Source: Opisthocomus hoazin
Lineage: Eukaryota; Chordata; Aves; Opisthocomiformes; Opisthocomidae
Direction of reading: 5' to 3'
Assembly (NCBI RefSeq): GCF_030867145.1
Contig: NC_134417.1
Span: forward strand, 5,805,577-5,869,576
Length of the DNA stretch: 64,000 nucleotides
Below, one piece after another: positions 37,001 through 47,300 of this stretch. Made by a program: the position numbers and the translations under genes. The notes below the pieces were generated by a model, which worked only from the letters and a program-made list of their open reading frames with translations, made no database searches and had not been told where the DNA came from. The first letter of the stretch is position 1. The number at the start of each line of letters is the position of its first letter.

Positions 37001-40000
37001 TCCACAGTTTACTTTCTCAGAAGTCAATGCCAAAAGCTGGACGTCACGCGAGCTTTACCGTGCCAAGAAAAACCACAGGAGCGCTCCACGTGCGTGGCGG
37101 ACAGCACAGTTCTTCAGACATCCAAGGATTGCTTTTGCAGTTGGCTGCTTCTGGTTTGGTCGCTGCAAGTTTGCGACACAGCTGACAAATCTCCAGTCCA
37201 TCACCACCCTTCTTTCCCCAAGAGCTGCTCTACAGCCTGGCAGCTGACTGCAAAGCACTTTTCTTAGGGACACGTTTCCCCTACATGATCACAACCTGTT
37301 TTGTAACGATGTCGAGAGCTGGTGAGCAAATCCCAGTCCTCTTGCCGAGGTATCACCAACCCAGCCAGGCCTGGAGAAGCGACACATGCTTTCTTCAAAA
37401 AGCCCTTCATGGAAATACTGTCAAGCCCCAGACCCGTCCCTGGCACAGCCCCATTTTTAGATCCTTCCAGGTGACAATTATTTACCAAGAGCTGCTCTTT
37501 CCAATAAGCGCTCCTGAACCATCACGTCCATTTTGACGATATCCCTTGGTTGCTCATGACACTGGGATGCCAGACCATGCCAAAAATGACATTCGTTTGA
37601 CATGACTCAGTCTCAGCAGATCCCTTTCAGCTGCACCCAGTCCCCAGCCCACCTCCCACCTTAACCAGAGTTACTTTTAGTTTAAGATTACCTTACTCCT
37701 AGAGCCTTGCATTGTCAGCTGAGGGACAAGCTGCTTGATCCAACGCCGTGCGTACTCAAGACAGCATTTCACCTTTTCCAGCCTTCCAGTACAGCATCAG
37801 CCCCATACACGCTGCCGGGCTATCTGGTAGCCCCTGAGATTGCCTCAGCCCATTCCCCCAGGTACTCTGGAGAGAATTTTTCTGGCCACAGTGATTTGAA
37901 CACCTAAAATGCAGAACTCTGCAATCCATTTTTCCCCACAGGTTTTCCATGGCTTGAGTATTAAGATACACAATACCCTTTTGCTCCTAGCTGGTTGTAC
38001 TTCACCCATGTGCTTTGGCTACTTGTATTGATCTAACATCACTGCTGTTAAAAATACTGTTCATCGTCACAGTTTCAACCCAGGAGATAGATTCAAATCT
38101 AGAACAATCTGCTTGCTAATTATTTTTAATTCACTTTGTGTTAAAAAATAAGCTAGCCACAGTTTTCCTAGAGCTGGCTGGTCAGTGTGTCCCATTCCAT
38201 CAGCTTGATCGGGCGTACGGGAAGTCAGACGAATCACGCCAGAGGATTCATGCCCTTGGTCTTGCAGCCTGTTAGTAGACCTTTATTAGCATAATGTTAT
38301 TTCCCTCACATTCTCCTCTCACTTTCAAGAGACTAATCTCCTATTACGAAGCAGTTGACACATACAAAGCAACCTGTCCCCACTTCTCTCCCTCATGAGC
38401 AAGCTCTTCCCATCTTTAGGGCACTGGCGAGTTGGGAGATCACTGCCATCTTTCCAGCAAGTCAATAAAGACCGTAAAAGGCGTGCACTAAAATGTCCAG
38501 TCCCTGTTTTCCCATACTGCTACTCTGGGGTAGTTAGCCATGCTGGTCAGCCCTTGCCAGCCATAACCCTGCTGTTGTTTCACAGATCCTGCTTCTGGAT
38601 CTTTGTCCCTAGAGGTGTCACCTGAAAAATCTGTCAGCATGAGCCCACAGGCAACGCTGCAAGCCTTGCTCACTGAGGTTTGGCAGTCACTCACCACCAG
38701 GAATTCTCTTCTTGAAGTCAGTGGTCAAGGAAGCCACAGCATCCCCGTCATACCCTCCGCAGGGCGGTAACACAGGGATGTATCTCTTCGCAGCTCAACC
38801 ATCACCCTTCACTGGGACAGCCGATGAGCTCTCCCCCTCTTCAGCATCATTTCTAGAGCTCTGCAGCCCCTTCTGATCTGCGGTCCCACTCCTGTCCACG
38901 CAGTGAGCGCCCAGCACTGTCGATAACGAGCTCTGCCCAACGTCTGTAACACCACAGGTCTGGTCTCCATGCAGCCAGCACCTCACCCGGGCAGAGGGAT
39001 GCCTCCTCCTGCAGCTGGCTGTGGGAAAGGAACAGGTCTCCAGCACCTCTGGTCCCGGCTCTGCGTGAGCTGCTTGGTTTTGTGGCTGGCATTCAGCAGA
39101 ACCAGCTCCTCCTGCGATGCGCTGTCACAGCAACTGTGCATGAAGTTGGCCTTTAATTTTGTAACAGAAAAGAACAGCTCATTGGACGTTCCTCCCCCCC
39201 CAAGGGCCTAACACAACTGAATTTCAATTTGGAAAAGCTACCTGGTGTTCCTAGAAGGATATTTGGCCACAAGGCCAAAGAAATCCAAGAGCACATTCAG
39301 GGTATGGCCTTTCCCACAGAGCATTGGCCAACCAAAAGTGTTGTTTGTTGTTTTATTCTTAGACCATTTTTAGGAAGGCTTAAGGAGAGGGCTCCTGCCC
39401 ACCCATTTTCCACCACAGCTCGTTGCACGCACCGTCAATTCATCGCAAACCTTCACACCCAGCTCTTCTCAGCTTTCCTCCACTGATTCAGGTACAAACA
39501 GAGCAGACTGCAGTCTTTCACCCACAGGATAATGACAGGTGAATTACAGATCTCAGTTCCAGACTCATCAGTTCGGTTCAGCCACACCTTACTCCCGATG
39601 CAAACTGCCTTCCTTCAGTAAAGCCACCACGCTGCTCTGCTTATGGTGCCAACCTGTCCACTGCTCAGTGCCCAAACTTTGCTTTTTTGGGGCTTACCTG
39701 GCAAATAACAGATTTGCCATAGCAGATCTTCCTTATAGGACTGTAAAACTCTTGCTCCCTTGGCCCCCTCACAGCAGTTATCACGTTTCTTCCCAACAGC
39801 AGCTCTGTTAGCAGGAAACCTGTAAACAGTAAGCAACAGCCAGTAGTGCCCACTGCTTTCTAAGGCAGCGGCATGGGGGGCAGTGAACCCCTTCTAGGGC
39901 AGACTGTTTGCTTAGGTTGTGGGAAACAGTGTTTAATTCTCTCCTTTGCCCTTGTCTTCTCCCAGGAATGTGCCAGGCAAGAGCATGGCACAGAGAAAAG

Positions 40001-41329
40001 ATGAGATTCGCACTCTTTCACTGACTAAACTCCTCTTGCACATTTTGCAGCACCACAGCAGCACGGAATCAACAAATTCCCTGTAGCACGCTCGCAGGGG
40101 ACACGGCTTTCAGCAGGGTTGAAGGCAGTTAAGTATTTAAGTCTCTTTAAGCAGACAGGAGACTCGAGCATGAATCAGTTACATGTCCCCAGCACCTTCT
40201 TTATGCATGGGTACACAAAGACTGCACCACCGCAGCGTGACAGCCACCAGGTTAGAGGGAAGCAGCACGCCATCCTCGGTTCCTAAAGACTGCTCAGAAA
40301 CAGCCAAATCACTTTAAGCCAAGATCACAGGCAAAAGGTGCAGGAAAGCAGAGACTGAATCCAGATCTTCCACTCCAGATCAGCCTGTGCCTACAAAACC
40401 ATGCTGCTTCTGAGCTCTCTGCCTCCTTGGATTTTACAGTCTCCACCGGCTAAAAGAAACGTAACCCAAAAGCAAAATTAATACAACGGAAAGATGTGCA
40501 TCTGTCCACAGCCTCTTAACAGTCATTTAACATTTCACAGGAGAAACCAGCCACTAGCCCAAAGCTCTCTCCCTCCTTTCCCAGCTGTTTATCCCTGCCT
40601 AGTCCCAACCCCGCAACAAGGTCTGCGGGACCAACCAGTTCAGCTCCGCTAACTTCAAGACTGAAGAACGCAGCATTAGAGCTGGATCCCCACCTGATGC
40701 ACGTCACTCTAGCTGAAGCTGAGTTTTCTGATCTACCTCCTTCTCCAGTTTAAATTCATCTCTGCTGACTCCACCAAATCACAAGGCTGGTTTGCATCTC
40801 TCAGGGAATGCTATTGCCTTCGGTGCTGTGGTCATCATTCAGGTGTCTTTCTGTCGCAGCACACCCTTTGCTCCACCATGGAAGGGGGATGTGGCAGCTG
40901 CCGTTGGTGTCAGGACTCAGCTCCTCCCAAGGAAGCCTTCCACGAGATTCTGCTCTGCAAATGCAGCTCATCACGTTCACTGCTGGCACAGCAGCCTCCT
41001 CCGTCAAATCGTAAGACATCAGGTCCTGAGGCATTTTAAAATATTCCCTCACCAGTCACTGTGTTCGACTCCATCCTCTCGCAGAGCCACACCTAGAGGA
41101 AACAGCCACCATCTGGGAAAAGACTAGGGAGGGCTCAGCTCCAGCTTCCCTCCATTTGAGGAGGGATTTCAAGCACCTCCTCTTGCCGACGGACTGACAG
41201 AAGGGGAAGTGGTCAGCAGAACAAAGAGACCAAAGTTCCTCCACAACTTGTCCCTGATAAATTCTGTACTCCTAGCCACAGTCACAAATAGTATGCAAAT
41301 ACACTTACCTTGGTTCCAGCTCTGGACAT
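33798..41329 (-). CDS. CRYGS: gamma-S crystallin, complete, 3 coding exons, 178 aa
   Basis: Beta/gamma-crystallin of the lens fibre cell cytoplasm. It is a long-lived monomer that contributes to refractive index and short-range protein order. Coding exons are 41,309-41,329 (7 codons), 36,225-36,467 (81 codons, N-terminal domain) and 33,798-34,070 (90 codons plus stop, C-terminal domain). All introns are phase 0 with GT-AG ends. The joined protein has 178 residues, the same as human gamma-S, and the usual layout of four Greek-key motifs: motifs 1-2 in exon 2, a PSGG linker, motifs 3-4 in exon 3. Recognisable blocks are [35 protein letters not shown] and [10 protein letters not shown]. The N-terminal cysteine cluster differs from human: Cys at 20, 23 and 27, Ser at 25. 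Birds keep gamma-S although they lack the mammalian gamma A-F cluster. The start is the only ATG that joins in frame. Confidence 0.97.
34071..36224 (-). other. CRYGS: CRYGS intron 2, contains a CR1 copy
   Basis: GT-AG intron of 2,154 bases, phase 0. Its only recognised content is the CR1 fragment at 34,980-35,222 in the opposite orientation to the gene. Confidence 0.9.
34980..35222 (+). repeat. CR1 LINE 3' fragment inside CRYGS intron 2
   Basis: The fragment starts in the reverse-transcriptase tail (AAACTGAAGCAGAGGAAGTT), passes [19 protein letters not shown]-type coding sequence and the GGACTAGATGACCCACAGAG 3' UTR block, and ends with two ATTCTGTG units at about 35,206-35,221. It lies antisense to CRYGS, which is well tolerated in introns. 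Confidence 0.92.
36225..36467 (-). CDS. CRYGS: CRYGS coding exon 2 (N-terminal domain)
   Basis: Residues 8-88, 243 bases, the same exon length as in mammals. The acceptor is CTCTGCTTTTCAG and the donor ATA|GTAAGTG. It encodes [20 protein letters not shown] and continues through the YLSRCNSI and [13 protein letters not shown] blocks to [16 protein letters not shown], that is Greek-key motifs 1 and 2. Confidence 0.97.
36468..41308 (-). other. CRYGS: CRYGS intron 1, about 4.8 kb
   Basis: GT-AG intron of 4,841 bases separating the 7-codon first exon from the domain exons. Apart from a possible old CR1 scrap at 36,596-36,700 I see no repeat, RNA or additional exon. Open frames here are short and lack family resemblance. 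Confidence 0.85.
36596..36700 (-). repeat. possible decayed CR1 fragment
   Basis: The string AGTCATCAAGCCCAACCATT followed by GAGCAGGATCAACTGCATCC resembles the antisense of the CR1 3' UTR (GTCATCTAGTCCAACC... type). It lacks the terminal 8-base repeats and is clearly older than the other copies. Confidence 0.4.
41309..41329 (-). CDS. CRYGS: CRYGS coding exon 1 (7 codons)
   Basis: Encodes MSRAGTK and ends AAG|GTAAGTGT, a strong donor. The tiny first coding exon is characteristic of gamma-crystallin genes. It joins in phase 0 to exon 2 (VTFYEDK), giving the expected N-terminus; human begins very similarly. Confidence 0.95.
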
Positions 41330-41389
41330 TTTCTGTTCCAGCCAAGCTCCCCAGAAGCTGTTACAAACAGGCAGGATCTGAGGCGCCCT

Positions 41390-41396
41390 TTTTATA
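41390..41396 (-). promoter_or_regulatory. CRYGS: CRYGS TATA box
   Basis: TATAAAA on the minus strand, ending 61 bases before the ATG. This places initiation near 41,360-41,366 and gives a 5' UTR of about 35 bases. Short leaders and TATA boxes are usual for gamma-crystallin genes. Confidence 0.8.
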
Positions 41397-43107
41397 ATGG
41401 GCTTGTTTTAAACCAGACAGCCGCTTTGTCATGAGAATAGGATCCAAAAATTGAGTCAGTGATTCTGAGGCTATAGCCAGCTTGCAGAAAAGCAAGCAGG
41501 ATTATGGAATAAAGGAAGGCTTTGCCATCCTCTCTTTGTTACCTTTTGCTGAGTCAGAACACCAAAACTGCCAAACGCACTCAAAACACGCAGTCCCCTG
41601 CCAAGTCCTGGAAGACGGGGGGCAATTTGGCTGCTCTCTCCCTTTCAAGCGTGTTAAACATGCAGGCATTTTCATCAGCTCTAAAAGGCCCATTCCCATT
41701 TGCAAGGAAGACACCCAGTATTTATCAGAGAACATTCCCATGCAGCGAAGGATGCAGTAAGGAAACGGGAACACGTGCCCAGGGCAGACACCACAGGCTT
41801 GCAAAGAACTCTGCATAGAGGCTCTGCTTCAAAAGCTCCCAATGGAAACAGCTGTGCAGCAAAGAGGCTGCATATTTTTATACCGCTCCTTTAGATTGAG
41901 CCATCCTGCTCCATATGGTGCCCAACAGAGTAAAAGAAACATGTCTGGCCACACACCCCCAAAGTGAGCAATTTCAGACACCAAACAGTAAAGAATGATG
42001 CCCAAATTTCTGACAAAATCTGCCAGCGTCACAAATTCAACTCAAAACTCTCGCTCAAATCGCAGAGAGTGGTGTAAACGTCTTTTTTTTAGCCACACTC
42101 TGGCCCACCCAGCAGGGAGGGCAAGGATTGCTGACTTACGTACACCCACACCCCACCACCACTGCATTATGAAAAAACACCTCTGCAGCTATTCACTGCA
42201 CCAGCCCAACGGCTTAGGGAAACAAAGGGGAACGAATTTGACACGGCAGCGCTTGAAACACACAGACCCTATTTCAAATCTGTCAGGACAAGCAGTCTCA
42301 CTACAGCAGCTCTGCGTGCTGCCCCACGTACGTTGCCGCAGCTCTGCTAAACGCAGCCAGGTACGACAGCCTGAGAGAGATGCTCAGCAGCAGCTCGTCC
42401 TCTTCGCATTTTAGCTGTCTCGAATCGCCTAGTGCTGTTGCTTACAGCTCTTACTGCTGCAAAGCTGTGAGGCCACTTAGATTTTTTTATTTTAATTCAA
42501 ATGCTGTCTTCTGAAGATCAGAGTTCAACAACAATCCAGGTCCTAGCAAAAGGTAACTCAGTAGGTTCACTAGAACATGTCGAAACTCCACTGCAATCAC
42601 TTTGAACATCCCTCCTTTAAAAGTTGGTTAAGTGTAATAAACTCGCCCTGTATTGCATGAGCTGCCTCCCCAGGAGCCAAGCGAGGCCTTCAGAAAAATT
42701 CTAGCAACACAACATCCACACACACCAGAGCACTGAATGCCCCTGCCTTCCCCTCACTCGCAGGCTGGATAGCTCTTCATAAGTCACACGCAGCTGTGGC
42801 ATTCGGCCACCTGTGCCATGCCTTTGCCTATTTTCCCTAGCTAATACAGGGGCTCAGCTACGAGCACATGCCCCCAAGGCAGGTTACAAGAAATATTAAA
42901 GGTAGGAAACAGTGTTTGTATCAGAATGCTGTGCTTGGGCAGGCTTCAAAACCTTCAACTCCACGGCTGTTAATGAATTGGCACTTTTCTCTCAGCTGAC
43001 CGGTTCACATTTCATTAAGCAGTAAAGATGTTGTGTCCCTCTAACACCCACTGTACAGGTAAAACCCTTGCCCTAGGACATGTGCCAGCCTTATCCGAGA
43101 ACTCTGT
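41397..43107. other. CRYGS upstream region / TBCCD1 downstream spacer
   Basis: About 1.7 kb separates the CRYGS TATA box from the TBCCD1 poly(A) signal, both genes pointing the same way. Apart from the promoter elements listed I see no exon or repeat. Confidence 0.6.
41534..41556. promoter_or_regulatory. CRYGS: putative lens Maf (MARE) and Sox sites of CRYGS
   Basis: TGCTGAGTCAG at 41,547-41,557 matches ten bases of the T-MARE consensus bound by L-Maf/c-Maf. CTTTGTT at 41,534-41,540 (AACAAAG on the other strand) fits the Sox core. They lie about 150-165 bases from the TATA box. A second bare TGAGTCA is at 41,452-41,458. Maf and Sox proteins drive crystallin genes in chick lens; binding here is inferred from motif match only. 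Confidence 0.5.
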
Positions 43108-43113
43108 TTTATT
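43108..43113 (-). terminator. TBCCD1: TBCCD1 poly(A) signal
   Basis: AATAAA on the minus strand in the context TGTCAATAAAACAGAG. This would give a 3' UTR of about 1.15 kb after the stop codon at 44,263. I saw no earlier AATAAA between the stop codon and this site. Confidence 0.65.
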
Positions 43114-44262
43114 GACATTTGTCAAAACAATGGAAATGTGTAAGAAAGTTAATTCCATAAAATCACATTACTTAAGTGCCATCCTCATATAAAAAAATCC
43201 ATTGAATTTCATTCATTAAAAAAAAATCAAACATTTCTTTTTCATATTCATTAAAACTGTGCAGCTGGTTCGTACCATAAAGATGCTCGCGATGGCCAGG
43301 GCCTGCGTCCAGCTCTGCACCAGGAAGGGCTCCTTTGCTGGGTACTTGCACACCATGGATGCTAACCATGATGACAGCCTCCCAGCTAAAGGATCTGCAA
43401 CAAGGAGTACTCGTTCATCATCGTCTAGCAACACGCGCTTGCTCGGTTATGAACAGCACAGTTACAGCACACTCCTGGGAAAGCAGCAGCCATCAGAAAT
43501 CCTGAAGCAGCCAGACAGTCCAATCCACGCCGAAGCTTGGCCTCAGGTCCACATCAAGTCTGTTCAGGCAGGATAGCTGCAAAGTCTTAATGAGAACTGT
43601 TTTCAGTGTATCACTGCCTGTTCCCAGAACTCTGTAACGAAATAAGAGGAGAAAATTTTACTCCCAACACTAGCAAAGAAAAAGCAACTCAAAGACAAAT
43701 GAAAAGGAAGGAAAAAAAAAAACAACAAAAAAAAACCCAAAAAACTTTCTCATGGTTTGAAACAGGCAATGGCAGAAAAGCACAATAAGGGCTTGTCTCT
43801 GGCTTCTAAACTAGTTCTGCTTGGGAAGAGAAAGACACTCCAAAGTAAGAATTATTGAAAGTCTCACTTGATTCTCTTAAGCAAAAAGTGACACGGGTAA
43901 GTGTCTCTTTGAAGGAGCAGCTGTTCAAATGAGTTTTTACATCAGATGCCGTACAACATGCCTATCTGCCTCTACAGACACACGCAGGTGTCCCTGACAA
44001 ACCAAGCAGAACACCTGCCGAGGACAAGGGAGGTGCTGAGTACACAGCAAACAGACTCAAACTGAAAAGAGGTTTTGACTGCAAATCAGAACTAAAACCA
44101 AATGCAAGTCTCTTGGGAGAATGTCCATTGAACAGCCTCCTACTTCTTCCACCTCTGCCTTTTGCACACAAACATAGGACAATACTTCTAGACAGAGAAG
44201 AATCAAGAGAAACAGGCCCTCTGCTCACCCTTCCTTTCCTTTCGCTGTGCAGGAACACGATG
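43114..44262 (-). other. TBCCD1: TBCCD1 3' UTR (inferred)
   Basis: Extends from the TAA to the poly(A) signal without a clear splice signal. A 72-codon open frame lies inside it at 43,216-43,434 (see findings). An A-rich tract on the plus strand at about 43,708-43,745 appears as a T-rich run in the transcript. Confidence 0.55.
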
Positions 44263-44392
44263 TTACCCTGCTGCCTGCTTGGAGCCTACTGCAGGAGGGA
44301 CAAGGCTATCCAGCTGCTGACGGTTCCCTGTCTGAACCAGCCATTCGTAGAATTTGTCTTCCACCAGCATCTGGAACTCTTTCTTCTGATCC
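44263..44392 (-). CDS. TBCCD1: TBCCD1 coding exon 6 (C-terminus, stop)
   Basis: Completes the lysine codon split by intron 5, then encodes DQKKEFQMLVEDKFYEWL and on to DSLVPPAVGSKQAAG before TAA. Acceptor TTCTGGTTTCAG. This exon is too short for ORF-length searches and was found by homology of the translated tail. Confidence 0.95.
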
Positions 44393-47300
44393 CTGAAACC
44401 AGAAGAAGATCAGCAGAGAAGTACGCAAAAGTCACCTTTATTTACACTCCCAACCTCACCTGCACTACCTACACAAACCTCCATACATCTCAGCGAAGAG
44501 CTGGGCTTGTTTCATGAACTGTCTATACCGGGAAGAGGTTTTTACCGAGTGAATATGACTACAACGAACCCCCAAAACAACACTCATCATGCAAATTTCC
44601 CCATCCCACTAGCACAGCAACCCTGCTCCACAGGGCTGCCTCCGCTTTGCTCTTAGAGCGCAGATTAAAAACTGTCTGAGAAGGGAGAAAAAGAAGACGA
44701 GTAACCAGTGTTTAAGCACTGAAGACGCAAAATTCTGCTCTGACACCATCTGAACGCGAGAGGATAGAGATGAGGAAAAAAAATGTGCACATAACCAACA
44801 CTCCTCAAATAATACCCATTACCGGTAAATAACTTCTGGGGTGTTTTTGGTAAGACTAACAGGGCATACCACTTAGCTCAAGCTCTCTGCCTCTGGCACT
44901 GGTCAGATGTCCACAGCACTATATCTCCAGAAGAGCAGCCCAGCCATCTGTGATCAGCTCAGCTCCACAATTTCTTAAGCCAAAAGCAGTATGAGCATTG
45001 AGTAACTCCTGCTACACTTTTTCTCCTCTGAGCTTATACAATTCCATTCTGAACCCATGTAAAACATCAACATTTTCAATATCCTGTGGAGATTTTACAT
45101 GGATTTGCTTTGAACCCATTCCTAATTCGATGTGCAGATCCCACCCTGTGCTGTGAAAAGCAGCAAACCAGCCCCGTTCCTTTTTGCGCCACTCCCTTTC
45201 AGAGAGGCTCGGTGCACTCAGACCCTTTTTCAAGTTAAAGGCTCTTCTTTGTACTACCGCCTCCATTTGAGACATCCCCCAGAAAGCAGGGTTCTAGGAC
45301 AGAAACTAACCTAAATTCCTCCCCAGTGAACGTGAACACAAAGGCAGTCACTTCTTTCTTCTCTCAGGGTTTTATCTTCTCCAACTGCTTTTTATATACC
45401 TTGATCTGCTCCTGACCCTGAAAGACTTTCTGTCTGATACACTTGGCAAACAAATAAACAGGATTTTATGCTTTTTGCAAGTTGTTCCTCAAGCTGCCTT
45501 ACTGGTCCTGTCTTACTGGGCTTTTCCTTTCAGCCTGGCAGGATTTACACTCTTTTTTTTGCCCCACTTTCCTCATTCAGACAACTTCAACTTCTTCAAA
45601 GATGTCTTCTTATTTCTAACATTCTCTTTCACCTCCCAGTTCAAGTATGGCAGCTTTTTTCTTTGTACAAGTCTAATATCCTGTTTGCTCTAAGCTTCGT
45701 AGTTGCCTCCCTAGTTGTTTCCCTTCCTGCAGGAGATAGACATTTTACACTGTCAGCTGCCCAGTTTCTTTTCAGTAAGCTCCTAAACTTGGCAGTTTTC
45801 CCCCTTTTATGAAATAAGCCACCCCAGTACCAAGCTCTTGCCTCCTGACTGCCGTAGAGGATGCTAAATCTATGCATATCATCCGTATTACCTCACATTT
45901 CTTTGACAGTAAGATTTTGACAGGCCAAACACTTTTGCAAAACCCTGGGGTGACAAGCAGCAGCCCTGGGAAGACAGCGTCTGGAGGAGGTAGCAGTACC
46001 TTAGATGAGGCTGACAGACACAATGGATTACTTCAGCACAAGGGCTGAAGTCACAACTTTCCTCTCTGCTGCCCTCCAAGACTCAAGGACTGAGAGTTTT
46101 GAATGTTTTTAAACCTCTTTTACCACTACTGGGTCACTGCTGCTCAGCCACCCTCCCACCTGTAGCAAACTCCTGCCCCAGAATCCTTTCTCCCTCACGG
46201 TCCAGAGCTCTTTCAAACTGCAGGCTCCCCCATGCTTGGCACAGAGGCACCTGGATTTCAGAAAGGAATAAGGGAAGCGGAGGGAGCTCCTCAAAACAAT
46301 GAACGATCAAATGGACTAGAACCCCTCAGCATGGTATGATGGGCAGCGTGGACAGTTTGACTCAAGAGGAGGCTTCCATGTTCTGTGTTCCTCACAGCAT
46401 AAAACCATCGGAGATCAGTGCTTATCAGCACCCAGCTACACGCCTGCTGCAAGTCATCGACTGAGCACAGAACAGGAAGAAAATCTATACAGCTCAAGTA
46501 CAGCTTAGGGAACAAACGTTGTTCTCCTCTCTTCAAGCCTTTACAATTGCATATCTGGGTTTCCATCCCCATTCTGTATTTTCAAATGAAGCCAGGTGCC
46601 GCATCAAAACGGTTCACAAAATGATAAAAGCAGGTGAAGTCGGCAGAGATTTGCACCCTTGCCCGATCTGGCTGGCGGCAGAAGAAAGCGCACTGACAAA
46701 GGAAGCAAGGTGAACTTTTTCAGAAGTCTGTAACAGGTGCTGAGAAAGCAAACAGACGCGCATCAGTACATGAGATGGGCGGGGACAGACCTAGCTAGCA
46801 CAGTAAAAGCTGGGCAGAGGATTCGATGCGATCTAATGAAGAGGACTAAGAAAGCTACTGCCCACCAGGCGATCTGCTGTAATGGTCCACATGCACGTTC
46901 TTAGCTCACCTCAACAACAGGTGGGACAATACTTTAAAGGTTCATTCTCAATGTAAAGGTTGGGCTAAGAGTGACCGCCGACCAGACGTGGGCCAATAAT
47001 TAGCGGAGCTGTTGTGCAGGGTACATGCCCATATCTCACTCACGGCAGCACGCGACACTGGAAGCACAACAGAGACAGCAGAGAGACAGTGCTCAGCGTG
47101 AGACAAGTTGTAAACTCTTACTGCCAGGGTGGATCCCTCACCTTAGCCCTCAGCAGTATCTAGGCACGCTTATCCTTGAGCCTCACAAACTAGGAAAACA
47201 CAACCATGACAAAGCAACCCCTTCAGGGTTACAATTGTCAGCGTTATTCTTCTCACTATATTAATCGCAAAGACCAGGATCCCAAGATCGCTAATTACTA

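Noticed and set aside
45010-45960. possible old LINE in TBCCD1 intron 5
   Set aside because: General texture resembles decayed LINE antisense, but I could not match ordered blocks to any consensus.
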